A DNA stretch of 64,000 nt, from NCBI RefSeq assembly GCF_011386835.1, contig NW_027052995.1:1-64000 (forward strand), given 5' to 3'. Source of the DNA: Chrysemys picta bellii. Lineage: Eukaryota; Chordata; Testudines; Emydidae. The translations under genes were made by a program, and so were the position numbers. The notes below the pieces were generated by a model that searched no databases, was not told where the DNA came from, and saw only the letters and a program-made list of their open reading frames with translations. Shown in pieces: positions 33,350 to 44,159 of this stretch (positions are counted from its first letter, which is position 1; every line of letters starts with the position of its first letter).

Positions 33350-35445
33350 GTGGCCCCTTAGAGACTAGCAAACCTGGTTTGCTAGAGATGCAGTGCCTGG
33401 TGTCAGAGGCCTGTGGCCCCTTAGAGACTAGCAAACCTGGTTTGCTAGAGATGCAGTGCCTGGTGTCAGGCCCCTGTGGCCCCTTAGAGACTAGCAAACC
33501 TGGTTTGCTAGAGATGCAGTGCCTGGTGTCAGGCCTGTGGCCCCTTAGAGACTAGCAAACCTGGTTTGCTAGAGATGCAGTGCCTGGTGTCAGGCCTGTG
33601 GCCCCTTAGAGACTAGCAAACCTGGTTTGCTAGAGATGCAGTGCCTGGTGTCAGGCCTGTGGCCCCTTAGAGACTAGCAAACCTGGTTTGCTAGAGATGC
33701 AGTGCCTGGTGTCAGGCCTGTGGCCCCTTAGAGACTAGCAAACCTGGTTTGCTAGAGATGCAGTGCCTGGTGTCAGAGGCCTGTGGCCCCTTAGAGACTA
33801 GCAAACCTGGTTTGCTAGAGATGCAGTGCCTGGTGTCAGGCCCCTGTGGCCCCTTAGAGACTAGCAAACCTGGTTTGCTAGAGATGCAGTGCCTGGTGTC
33901 AGAGGCCTGTGGCCCCTTAGAGACTAGCAAACCTGGTTTGCTAGAGATGCAGTGCCTGGTGTCAGGCCCCTGTGGCCCCTTAGAGACTAGCAAACCTGGT
34001 TTGCTAGAGATGCAGTGCCTGGTGTCAGGCCTGTGGCCCCTTAGAGACTAGCAAACCTGGTTTGCTAGAGATGCAGTGCCTGGTGTCAGGCCTGTGGCCC
34101 CTTAGAGACTAGCAAACCTGGTTTGCTAGAGATGCAGTGCCTGGTGTCAGGCCTGTGGCCCCTTAGAGACTAGCAAACCTGGTTTGCTAGAGATGCAGTG
34201 CCTGGTGTCAGGCCTGTGGCCCCTTAGAGACTAGCAAACCTGGTTTGCTAGAGATGCAGTGCCTTGTGTCACAGACCTGTGGCCCCTTAGAGACTAGCAA
34301 ACCTGGTTTGCTAGAGATGCAGTGCCTTGTGTCACAGACCTGTGGCCCCTTAGAGACTAGCAAACTTGGTTTGCTAGAGATGCAGTGCCTTGTGTCAGAG
34401 ACCTGTGGCCCCTTAGAGACTAGCAAACTTGGTTTGCTAGAGATGCAGTGCTTTGTGTCAGAGACCTGTGGCCCCTTAGAGACTAGCAAACTTGGTTTGC
34501 TAGCGATGCAGTGCCTTGTGTCAGAGACCTGTGGCCCCTTAGGGACTAGCAAACCTGGTTTGCTAGAGATGCAGTGCCTGGTGTCAGGCCTGTGGCCCCT
34601 TAGAGACTAGCAAACCTGGTTTGCTAGAGATGCAGTGCCTGGTGTCAGGCCTGTGGCCCCTTAGAGACTAGCAAATTGGTTTGCTAGCGATGCAGTGCCT
34701 TGTGTCAGGCCTGTGGCCCCTTAGAGACTAGCAAACCTGGTTTGCTAGAGATGCAGTGCCTGGTGTCAGGCCTGTGGCCCCTTAGAGACTAGCAAACCTG
34801 GTTTGCTAGAGATGCAGTGCCTGGTGTCAGGCCTGTGGCCCCTTAGAGACTAGCAAACCTGGTTTGCTAGAGATGCAGTGCCTGGTGTCAGGCCTGTGGC
34901 CCCTTAGAGACTAGCAAACCTGGTTTGCTAGAGATGCAGTGCCTTGTGTCAGGCCTGTGGCCCCTTAGAGACTAGCAAACTTGGTTTGCTAGAGATGCAG
35001 TGCCTTGTGTCAGAGACCTGTGGCCCCTTAGAGACTAGCAAACTTGGTTTGCTAGAGATGCAGTGCCTGGTGTCAGGCCCCTGTGGCCCCTTAGAGACTA
35101 GCAAACCTGGTTTGCTAGAGATGCAGTGCCTGGTGTCAGGCCTGTGGCCCCTTAGAGACTAGCAAACTTGGTTTGCTAGAGATGCAGTGCCTGGTGTCAC
35201 AGACCTGTGGCCCCTTAGAGACTAGCAAACTTGGTTTGCTAGATATGCAGTGCCTGGTGTCACAGACCTGTGGCCCCTTAGAGACTAGCAAACTTGGTTT
35301 GCTAGAGATGCAGTGCCTGGTGTCAGACGCCTGTGGCCCCTTAGAGACTAGCAAACTTGGTTTGCTAGAGATGCAGTGCCTGGTGTCAGAGGCCTGTGGC
35401 CCCTTAGAGACTAGCAAACCTGGTTTGCTAGAGATGCAGTGCCTG
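33350..35445 (+). repeat. Long-range duplicated block, offset 7,288 bp, copy 1
   Basis: The order of variants matches 40,640-42,735. Private markers at exactly 7,288 bp include GCAAATTGG, a two-base deletion (34,671 and 41,959), and GTCAGACGCC (block starting 35,321 and 42,609); the rare GTGCTTTGTG and TTAGGGACTAG changes also pair up (near 34,450 and 34,541, and near 41,738 and 41,829). Confidence 0.9.
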
Positions 35446-35700
35446 GTGTCAGAGACCTGTGGCCCCTTAGAGACTAGCAAACCTGGTTTGCTAGAGATGC
35501 AGTGCCTGGTGTCAGAGGCCTGTGGCCCCTTAGAGACTAGCAAACCTGGTTTGCTAGAGATGCAGTGCCTGGTGTCAGGCCCCTGTGGCCCCTTAGAGAC
35601 TAGCAAACCTGGTTTGCTAGAGATGCAGTGCCTGGTGTCAGGCCTGTGGCCCCTTAGAGACTAGCAAACCTGGTTTGCTAGAGATGCAGTGCCTGGTGTC
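34890..35700 (+). repeat. Tandem duplication, 811-bp period, copy 1
   Basis: This unit is followed by an apparently identical copy. Both contain CCTTGTGTCAGGCC, AGAGACC, AGGCCCC, a 61-bp monomer, two CACAGACC monomers (the second core flanked by TAGATATG), GTCAGACGCC and AGAGGCC in that order. The boundaries fall in 61-bp monomers that look the same, so they are known only to within a monomer or two. Confidence 0.9.
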
Positions 35701-36510
35701 AGGCCTGTGGCCCCTTAGAGACTAGCAAACCTGGTTTGCTAGAGATGCAGTGCCTTGTGTCAGGCCTGTGGCCCCTTAGAGACTAGCAAACTTGGTTTGC
35801 TAGAGATGCAGTGCCTTGTGTCAGAGACCTGTGGCCCCTTAGAGACTAGCAAACTTGGTTTGCTAGAGATGCAGTGCCTGGTGTCAGGCCCCTGTGGCCC
35901 CTTAGAGACTAGCAAACCTGGTTTGCTAGAGATGCAGTGCCTGGTGTCAGGCCTGTGGCCCCTTAGAGACTAGCAAACTTGGTTTGCTAGAGATGCAGTG
36001 CCTGGTGTCACAGACCTGTGGCCCCTTAGAGACTAGCAAACTTGGTTTGCTAGATATGCAGTGCCTGGTGTCACAGACCTGTGGCCCCTTAGAGACTAGC
36101 AAACTTGGTTTGCTAGAGATGCAGTGCCTGGTGTCAGACGCCTGTGGCCCCTTAGAGACTAGCAAACTTGGTTTGCTAGAGATGCAGTGCCTGGTGTCAG
36201 AGGCCTGTGGCCCCTTAGAGACTAGCAAACCTGGTTTGCTAGAGATGCAGTGCCTGGTGTCAGAGACCTGTGGCCCCTTAGAGACTAGCAAACCTGGTTT
36301 GCTAGAGATGCAGTGCCTGGTGTCAGAGGCCTGTGGCCCCTTAGAGACTAGCAAACCTGGTTTGCTAGAGATGCAGTGCCTGGTGTCAGGCCCCTGTGGC
36401 CCCTTAGAGACTAGCAAACCTGGTTTGCTAGAGATGCAGTGCCTGGTGTCAGGCCTGTGGCCCCTTAGAGACTAGCAAACCTGGTTTGCTAGAGATGCAG
36501 TGCCTTGTGT
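35701..36510 (+). repeat. Tandem duplication, 811-bp period, copy 2
   Basis: Copy of the preceding unit; the GTCAGACGCC marker moves from 35,321 to 36,132. The match ends near 36,508, where this copy continues with CCTTGTGTCACAG rather than CCTTGTGTCAGGCC. Confidence 0.9.
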
Positions 36511-39119
36511 CACAGACCTGTGGCCCCTTAGAGACTAGCAAACCTGGTTTGCTAGAGATGCAGTGCCTTGTGTCACAGACCTGTGGCCCCTTAGAGACTA
36601 GCAAACTTGGTTTGCTAGAGATGCAGTGCCTTGTGTCAGAGACCTGTGGCCCCTTAGAGACTAGCAAACTTGGTTTGCTAGAGATGCAGTGCCTTGTGTC
36701 AGAGACCTGTGGCCCCTTAGAGACTAGCAAACTTGGTTTGCTAGCGATGCAGTGCCTTGTGTCAGAGACCTGTGGCCCCTTAGAGACTAGCAAACTTGGT
36801 TTGCTAGAGATGCAGTGCCTTGTGTCAGAGACCTGTGGCCCCTTAGAGACTAGCAAACCTGGTTTGCTAGATATGCAGTGCCTTGTGTCAGGCCTGTGGC
36901 CCCTTAGAGACTAGCAAACCTGGTTTGCTAGAGATGCAGTGCCTGGTGTCAGGCCTGTGGCCCCTTAGAGACTAGCAAACTTGGTTTGCTAGCGATGCAG
37001 TGCCTTGTGTCAGGCCTGTGGCCCCTTAGAGACTAGCAAACCTGGTTTGCTAGAGATGCAGTGCCTGGTGTCAGGCCTGTGGCCCCTTAGAGACTAGCAA
37101 ACCTGGTTTGCTAGAGATGCAGTGCCTGGTGTCAGGCCTGTGGCCCCTTAGAGACTAGCAAACCTGGTTTGCTAGAGATGCAGTGCCTGGTGTCAGGCCT
37201 GTGGCCCCTTAGAGACTAGCAAACTTGGTTTGCTAGAGATGCAGTGCCTGGTGTCAGGCCCCTGTGGCCCCTTAGAGACTAGCAAACCTGGTTTGCTAGA
37301 GATGCAGTGCCTGGTGTCAGGCCCCTGTGGCCCCTTAGAGACTAGCAAACCTGGTTTGCTAGAGATGCAGTGCCTGGTGTCAGGCCCCTGTGGCCCCTTA
37401 GAGACTAGCAAACTTGGTTTGCTAGAGATGCAGTGCCTGGTGTCACAGACCTGTGGCCCCTTAGAGACTAGCAAACTTGGTTTGCTAGATATGCAGTGCC
37501 TGGTGTCACAGACCTGTGGCCCCTTAGAGACTAGCAAACTTGGTTTGCTAGAGATGCAGTGCCTGGTGTCAGAGGCCTGTGGCCCCTTAGAGACTAGCAA
37601 ACTTGGTTTGCTAGAGATGCAGTGCCTGGTGTCACAGACCTGTGGCCCCTTAGAGACTAGCAAACCTGGTTTGCTAGAGATGCAGTGCCTGGTGTCAGAG
37701 GCCTGTGGCCCCTTAGAGACTAGCAAACCTGGTTTGCTAGAGATGCAGTGCCTGGTGTCAGGCCCCTGTGGCCCCTTAGAGACTAGCAAACCTGGTTTGC
37801 TAGAGATGCAGTGCCTGGTTTCAGAGGCCTGTGGCCCCTTAGAGACTAGCAAACCTGGTTTGCTAGAGATGCAGTGCCTGGTGTCAGGCCCCTGTGGCCC
37901 CTTAGAGACTAGCAAACCTGGATTGCTAGAGATGCAGTGCCTGGTGTCAGACCTGTGGCCCCTTAGAGACTAGCAAACCTGGTTTGCTAGAGATGCAGTG
38001 CCTGGTGTCAGGCCTGTGGCCCCTTAGAGACTAGCAAACCTGGTTTGCTAGAGATGCAGTGCCTGGTGTCAGGCCTGTGGCCCCTTAGAGACTAGCAAAC
38101 CTGGTTTGCTAGCGATGCAGTGCCTGGTGTCAGGCCTGTGGCCCCTTAGAGACTAGCAAACCTGGTTTGCTAGAGATGCAGTGCCTGGTGTCAGGCCTGT
38201 GGCCCCTTAGAGACTAGCAAACCTGGTTTGCTAGAGATGCAGTGCCTGGTGTCAGGCCTGTGGCCCCTTAGAGACTAGCAAACTTGGTTTGCTAGAGATG
38301 CAGTGCCTTGTGTCAGAGACCTGTGGCCCCTTAGAGACTAGCAAACTTGGTTTGCTAGAGATGCAGTGCCTGGTGTCAGGCCCCTGTGGCCCCTTAGAGA
38401 CTAGCAAACCTGGTTTGCTAGAGATGCAGTGCCTGGTGTCAGGCCTGTGGCCCCTTAGAGACTAGCAAACTTGGTTTGCTAGAGATGCAGTGCCTGGTGT
38501 CACAGACCTGTGGCCCCTTAGAGACTAGCAAACTTGGTTTGCTAGATATGCAGTGCCTGGTGTCACAGACCTGTGGCCCCTTAGAGACTAGCAAACTTGG
38601 TTTGCTAGAGATGCAGTGCCTGGTGTCAGAGGCCTGTGGCCCCTTAGAGACTAGCAAACTTGGTTTGCTAGAGATGCAGTGCCTGGTGTCAGAGGCCTGT
38701 GGCCCCTTAGAGACTAGCAAACCTGGTTTGCTAGAGATGCAGTGCCTGGTGTCAGAGACCTGTGGCCCCTTAGAGACTAGCAAACCTGGTTTGCTAGAGA
38801 TGCAGTGCCTGGTGTCAGAGGCCTGTGGCCCCTTAGAGACTAGCAAACCTGGTTTGCTAGAGATGCAGTGCCTGGTGTCAGGCCCCTGTGGCCCCTTAGA
38901 GACTAGCAAACCTGGTTTGCTAGAGATGCAGTGCCTGGTGTCAGGCCTGTGGCCCCTTAGAGACTAGCAAACCTGGTTTGCTAGAGATGCAGTGCCTGGT
39001 GTCAGGCCTGTGGCCCCTTAGAGACTAGCAAACCTGGTTTGCTAGAGATGCAGTGCCTGGTGTCAGGCCTGTGGCCCCTTAGAGACTAGCAAACCTGGTT
39101 TGCTAGAGATGCAGTGCCT
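36511..39119 (+). repeat. Mixed 61/63-bp mosaic block
   Basis: CACAGACC and AGAGACC monomers with CCTTGTG lie to about 36,890, then 61-bp monomers, then a CACAGACC/AGAGGCC/AGGCCCC series at 37,200-37,940 that carries GGTTTCAG near 37,818 and the GGATTGC core near 37,920. From 37,948 come 61-bp monomers and a second CACAGACC series at 38,460-38,930. The stretch 36,449-36,914 reappears 7,962 bp downstream, and later parts reappear at offsets of about 8,023-8,149 bp as single monomers were gained in the downstream copy. Confidence 0.88.
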
Positions 39120-39850
39120 GGTGTCAGGCCTGTGGCCCCTTAGAGACTAGCAAACTTGGTTTGCTAGAGATGCAGTGCCCGGTGTCACAGACCTGTGGCT
39201 GCTTAGAGACTAGCAAACTTGGTTTGCTAGAGATGCAGTGCCTGGTGTCAGAGGCCTGTGGCCCCTTAGAGACTAGCAAACTTGGTTTGCTAGAGATGCA
39301 GTGCCTGGTGTCAGAGGCCTGTGGCCCCTTAGAGACTAGCAAACTTGGTTTGCTAGAGATGCAGTGCCTGGTGTCAGAGACCTGTGGCCCCTTAGAGACT
39401 AGCAAACCTGGTTTGCTAGAGATGCAGTGCCTGGTGTCAGGCCCCTGTGGCCCCTTAGAGACTAGCAAACCTGGTTTGCTCGAGATGCAGTGCCTGGTGT
39501 CAGAGGCCTGTGGCCCCTTAGAGACTAGCAAACCTGGTTTGCTAGAGATGCAGTGCCTGGTGTCAGAGGCCTGTGGCCCCTTAGAGACTAGCAAACCTGG
39601 TTTGCTAGAGATGCAGTGCCTGGTGTCAGGCCTGTGGCCCCTTAGAGACTGGCAAACCTGGTTTGCTAGAGATGCAGTGCCTTGTGTCAGGCCTGTGGCC
39701 CCTTACTGCATCTCTAGCAAACCAGGTTTGCTAGTCTCTAAGGGGCCACAGGCCTGACACAAGGCACTGCATCTCTAGCAAACCAGGTTTGCTAGAGATG
39801 CAGTGCCTGGTGTCAGGCCTGTGGCCCCTTAGAGACTAGCAAACCTGGTT
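39120..39850 (+). repeat. Inversion-bearing block, copy 1
   Basis: This is the first of five blocks carrying a fixed set of private markers: GTGCCCGGTG (39,175), a changed GTGGCTGCTTAG (near 39,198; GTGGCCGCTTAG in the others), CTCGAG (39,479-39,484), GACTGGC (39,648-39,654) and then the inverted 79-bp segment. The other four lie at about 47,640, 51,450, 56,690 and 61,770. Confidence 0.92.
39706..39784 (-). repeat. Inverted satellite segment, copy 1
   Basis: Sequence switches from forward GTGGCCCCTTA to CTGCATCTCTAGCAAACC and runs as the exact reverse complement of slightly more than one monomer. Its linker reads CCTGACACAAGG, so its source monomer had CCTTGTGTCAGG, as does the forward monomer immediately upstream. 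Two nested palindromes result. The first has perfect 54-bp arms at 39,652-39,705 and 39,739-39,792 with a 33-base spacer. The second has 79-bp arms meeting at 39,785 with one mismatch. A replication fold-back copied from the adjacent monomer is the simplest explanation. Confidence 0.93.
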
Positions 39851-40639
39851 TGCTAGAGATGCAGTGCCTGGTGTCAGAGACCTGTGGCCCCTTAGAGACT
39901 AGCAAACCTGGTTTGCTAGAGATGCAGTGCCTGGTGTCAGAGACCTGTGGCCCCTTAGAGACTAGCAAACCTGGTTTGCTAGCGATGCAGTGCCTGGTGT
40001 CAGAGACCTGTGGCCCCTTAGAGACTAGCAAACTTGGTTTGCTAGCGATGCAGTGCCTTGTGTCAGAGACCTGTGGCCCCTTAGAGACTAGCAAACTTGG
40101 TTTGCTAGATATGCAGTGCCTGGTGTCACAGACCTGTGGCCCCTTAGAGACTAGCAAACTTGGTTTGCTAGAGATGCAGTGCCTGGTGTCAGAGGCCTGT
40201 GGCCCCTTAGAGACTAGCAAACTTGGTTTGCTAGAGATGCAGTGCCTGGTGTCAGAGGCCTGTGGCCCCTTAGAGACTAGCAAACTTGGTTTGCTAGAGA
40301 TGCAGTGCCTGGTGTCACAGACCTGTGGCCCCTTAGAGACTAGCAAACCTGGTTTGCTAGAGATGCAGTGCCTGGTGTCAGAGGCCTGTGGCCCCTTAGA
40401 GACTAGCAAACCTGGTTTGCTAGAGATGCAGTGCCTGGTGTCAGGCCCCTGTGGCCCCTTAGAGACTAGCAAACCTGGTTTGCTAGAGATGCAGTGCCTG
40501 GTTTCAGAGGCCTGTGGCCCCTTAGAGACTAGCAAACCTGGTTTGCTAGAGATGCAGTGCCTGGTGTCAGGCCCCTGTGGCCCCTTAGAGACTAGCAAAC
40601 CTGGATTGCTAGAGATGCAGTGCCTGGTGTCAGGCCTGT

Positions 40640-42735
40640 GGCCCCTTAGAGACTAGCAAACCTGGTTTGCTAGAGATGCAGTGCCTGGTGTCAGAGGCCT
40701 GTGGCCCCTTAGAGACTAGCAAACCTGGTTTGCTAGAGATGCAGTGCCTGGTGTCAGGCCCCTGTGGCCCCTTAGAGACTAGCAAACCTGGTTTGCTAGA
40801 GATGCAGTGCCTGGTGTCAGGCCTGTGGCCCCTTAGAGACTAGCAAACCTGGTTTGCTAGAGATGCAGTGCCTGGTGTCAGGCCTGTGGCCCCTTAGAGA
40901 CTAGCAAACCTGGTTTGCTAGAGATGCAGTGCCTGGTGTCAGGCCTGTGGCCCCTTAGAGACTAGCAAACCTGGTTTGCTAGAGATGCAGTGCCTGGTGT
41001 CAGGCCTGTGGCCCCTTAGAGACTAGCAAACCTGGTTTGCTAGAGATGCAGTGCCTGGTGTCAGAGGCCTGTGGCCCCTTAGAGACTAGCAAACCTGGTT
41101 TGCTAGAGATGCAGTGCCTGGTGTCAGGCCCCTGTGGCCCCTTAGAGACTAGCAAACCTGGTTTGCTAGAGATGCAGTGCCTGGTGTCAGAGGCCTGTGG
41201 CCCCTTAGAGACTAGCAAACCTGGTTTGCTAGAGATGCAGTGCCTGGTGTCAGGCCCCTGTGGCCCCTTAGAGACTAGCAAACCTGGTTTGCTAGAGATG
41301 CAGTGCCTGGTGTCAGGCCTGTGGCCCCTTAGAGACTAGCAAACCTGGTTTGTTAGAGATGCAGTGCCTGGTGTCAGGCCTGTGGCCCCTTAGAGACTAG
41401 CAAACCTGGTTTGCTAGAGATGCAGTGCCTGGTGTCAGGCCTGTGGCCCCTTAGAGACTAGCAAACCTGGTTTGCTAGAGATGCAGTGCCTGGTGTCAGG
41501 CCTGTGGCCCCTTAGAGACTAGCAAACCTGGTTTGCTAGAGATGCAGTGCCTTGTGTCACAGACCTGTGGCCCCTTAGAGACTAGCAAACCTGGTTTGCT
41601 AGAGATGCAGTGCCTTGTGTCACAGACCTGTGGCCCCTTATAGACTAGCAAACTTGGTTTGCTAGAGATGCAGTGCCTTGTGTCAGAGACCTGTGGCCCC
41701 TTAGAGACTAGCAAACTTGGTTTGCTAGAGATGCAGTGCTTTGTGTCAGAGACCTGTGGCCCCTTAGAGACTAGCAAACTTGGTTTGCTAGCGATGCAGT
41801 GCCTTGTGTCAGAGACCTGTGGCCCCTTAGGGACTAGCAAACCTGGTTTGCTAGAGATGCAGTGCCTGGTGTCAGGCCTGTGGCCAATTAGAGACTAGCA
41901 AACCTGGTTTGCTAGAGATGCAGTGCCTGGTGTCAGGCCTGTGGCCCCTTAGAGACTAGCAAATTGGTTTGCTAGCGATGCAGTGCCTTGTGTCAGGCCT
42001 GTGGCCCCTTAGAGACTAGCAAACCTGGTTTGCTAGAGATGCAGTGCCTGGTGTCAGGCCTGTGGCCCCTTAGAGACTAGCAAACCTGGTTTGCTAGAGA
42101 TGCAGTGCCTGGTGTCAGGCCTGTGGCCCCTTAGAGACTAGCAAACCTGGTTTGCTAGAGATGCAGTGCCTGGTGTCAGGCCTGTGGCCCCTTAGAGACT
42201 AGCAAACCTGGTTTGCTAGAGATGCAGTGCCTTGTGTCAGGCCTGTGGCCCCTTAGAGACTAGCAAACTTGGTTTGCTAGAGATGCAGTGCCTTGTGTCA
42301 GAGACCTGTGGCCCCTTAGAGACTAGCAAACTTGGTTTGCTAGAGATGCAGTGCCTGGTGTCAGGCCCCTGTGGCCCCTTAGAGACTAGCAAACCTGGTT
42401 TGCTAGAGATGCAGTGCCTGGTGTCAGGCCTGTGGCCCCTTAGAGACTAGCAAACTTGGTTTGCTAGAGATGCAGTGCCTGGTGTCACAGACCTGTGGCC
42501 CCTTAGAGACTAGCAAACTTGGTTTGCTAGATATGCAGTGCCTGGTGTCACAGACCTGTGGCCCCTTAGAGACTAGCAAACTTGGTTTGCTAGAGATGCA
42601 GTGCCTGGTGTCAGACGCCTGTGGCCCCTTAGAGACTAGCAAACTTGGTTTGCTAGAGATGCAGTGCCTGGTGTCAGAGGCCTGTGGCCCCTTAGAGACT
42701 AGCAAACCTGGTTTGCTAGAGATGCAGTGCCTGGT
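40640..42735 (+). repeat. Long-range duplicated block, offset 7,288 bp, copy 2
   Basis: Second copy of 33,350-35,445. Copy-specific changes are TTTGTTAG (near 41,351), CCCCTTATAGAC (near 41,638) and GTGGCCAATTAG (near 41,882). Divergence begins near 42,740, where a 61-bp monomer replaces an AGAGACC one and GAGACAAGC follows (near 42,757). Confidence 0.9.
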
Positions 42736-42740
42736 GTCAG
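41890..42740 (+). repeat. Duplicated block, offset 1,302 bp, copy 1
   Basis: The two-base deletion GCAAATTGG (41,959 and 43,261) and the GTCAGACGCC marker (42,609 and 43,911) recur at a 1,302-bp offset with the same monomer order between them. About 450 bp of other monomers separates the two copies. Confidence 0.88.
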
Positions 42741-43191
42741 GCCTGTGGCCCCTTAGAGACAAGCAAACCTGGTTTGCTAGAGATGCAGTGCCTGGTGTCA
42801 GGCCTGTGGCCCCTTAGAGACTAGCAAACCTGGTTTGCTAGAGATGCAGTGCCTGGTGTCAGAGGCCTGTGGCCCCTTAGAGACTAGCAAACCTGGTTTG
42901 CTAGAGATGCAGTGCCTGGTGTCAGAGACCTGTGGCCCCTTAGAGACTAGCAAACCTGGTTTGCTAGAGATGCAGTGCCTGGTGTCAGAGACCTGTGGCC
43001 CCTTAGAGACTAGCAAACCTGGTTTGCTAGAGATGCAGTGCCTGGTGTCAGAGGCCTGTGGCCCCTTAGAGACTAGCAAACCTGGTTTGCTAGAGATGCA
43101 GTGCCTGGTGTCAGGCCCCTGTGGCCCCTTAGAGACTAGCAAACCTGGTTTGCTAGAGATGCAGTGCCTGGTGTCAGGCCTGTGGCCCCTT
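42741..43191 (+). repeat. Spacer monomers between the 1,302-bp offset copies
   Basis: About seven CCTGG-core monomers with AGAGGCC, AGAGACC, AGAGACC, AGAGGCC and AGGCCCC linkers, flanked by 61-bp monomers. One carries GAGACAAGC in place of GAGACTAGC near 42,757. Nothing else is visible. Confidence 0.88.
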
Positions 43192-44042
43192 AGAGACTAG
43201 CAAACCTGGTTTGCTAGAGATGCAGTGCCTGGTGTCAGGCCTGTGGCCCCTTAGAGACTAGCAAATTGGTTTGCTAGCGATGCAGTGCCTTGTGTCAGGC
43301 CTGTGGCCCCTTAGAGACTAGCAAACCTGGTTTGCTAGAGATGCAGTGCCTGGTGTCAGGCCTGTGGCCCCTTAGAGACTAGCAAACCTGGTTTGCTAGA
43401 GATGCAGTGCCTGGTGTCAGGCCTGTGGCCCCTTAGAGACTAGCAAACCTGGTTTGCTAGAGATGCAGTGCCTGGTGTCAGGCCTGTGGCCCCTTAGAGA
43501 CTAGCAAACCTGGTTTGCTAGAGATGCAGTGCCTTGTGTCAGGCCTGTGGCCCCTTAGAGACTAGCAAACTTGGTTTGCTAGAGATGCAGTGCCTTGTGT
43601 CAGAGACCTGTGGCCCCTTAGAGACTAGCAAACTTGGTTTGCTAGAGATGCAGTGCCTGGTGTCAGGCCCCTGTGGCCCCTTAGAGACTAGCAAACCTGG
43701 TTTGCTAGAGATGCAGTGCCTGGTGTCAGGCCTGTGGCCCCTTAGAGACTAGCAAACTTGGTTTGCTAGAGATGCAGTGCCTGGTGTCACAGACCTGTGG
43801 CCCCTTAGAGACTAGCAAACTTGGTTTGCTAGATATGCAGTGCCTGGTGTCACAGACCTGTGGCCCCTTAGAGACTAGCAAACTTGGTTTGCTAGAGATG
43901 CAGTGCCTGGTGTCAGACGCCTGTGGCCCCTTAGAGACTAGCAAACTTGGTTTGCTAGAGATGCAGTGCCTGGTGTCAGAGGCCTGTGGCCCCTTAGAGA
44001 CTAGCAAACCTGGTTTGCTAGAGATGCAGTGCCTGGTGTCAG
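43192..44042 (+). repeat. Duplicated block, offset 1,302 bp, copy 2
   Basis: Third occurrence of the GCAAATTGG deletion in the window (34,671, 41,959 and 43,261) and fourth of the GTCAGACGCC marker (35,321, 36,132, 42,609 and 43,911). Offset from the first occurrence is 8,590 bp, and the match to that copy continues to about 44,254. Confidence 0.88.
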
Positions 44043-44159
44043 AGACCTGTGGCCCCTTAGAGACTAGCAAACCTGGTTTGCTAGAGATGCAGTGCCTGGT
44101 GTCAGAGGCCTGTGGCCCCTTAGAGACTAGCAAACCTGGTTTGCTAGAGATGCAGTGCC

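Noticed and set aside
39706..39784. Insertion of a foreign mobile element at the inverted segments
   Set aside because: All 79 bases are the satellite itself in reverse orientation; there is no target-site duplication or non-satellite sequence.
39661..39800. Assembly chimera as the sole cause of the inversion
   Set aside because: The same junctions recur in five places with different copy-specific changes nearby, which a single misjoin would not give. An error in one ancestral read set is still possible and is left to the read check.
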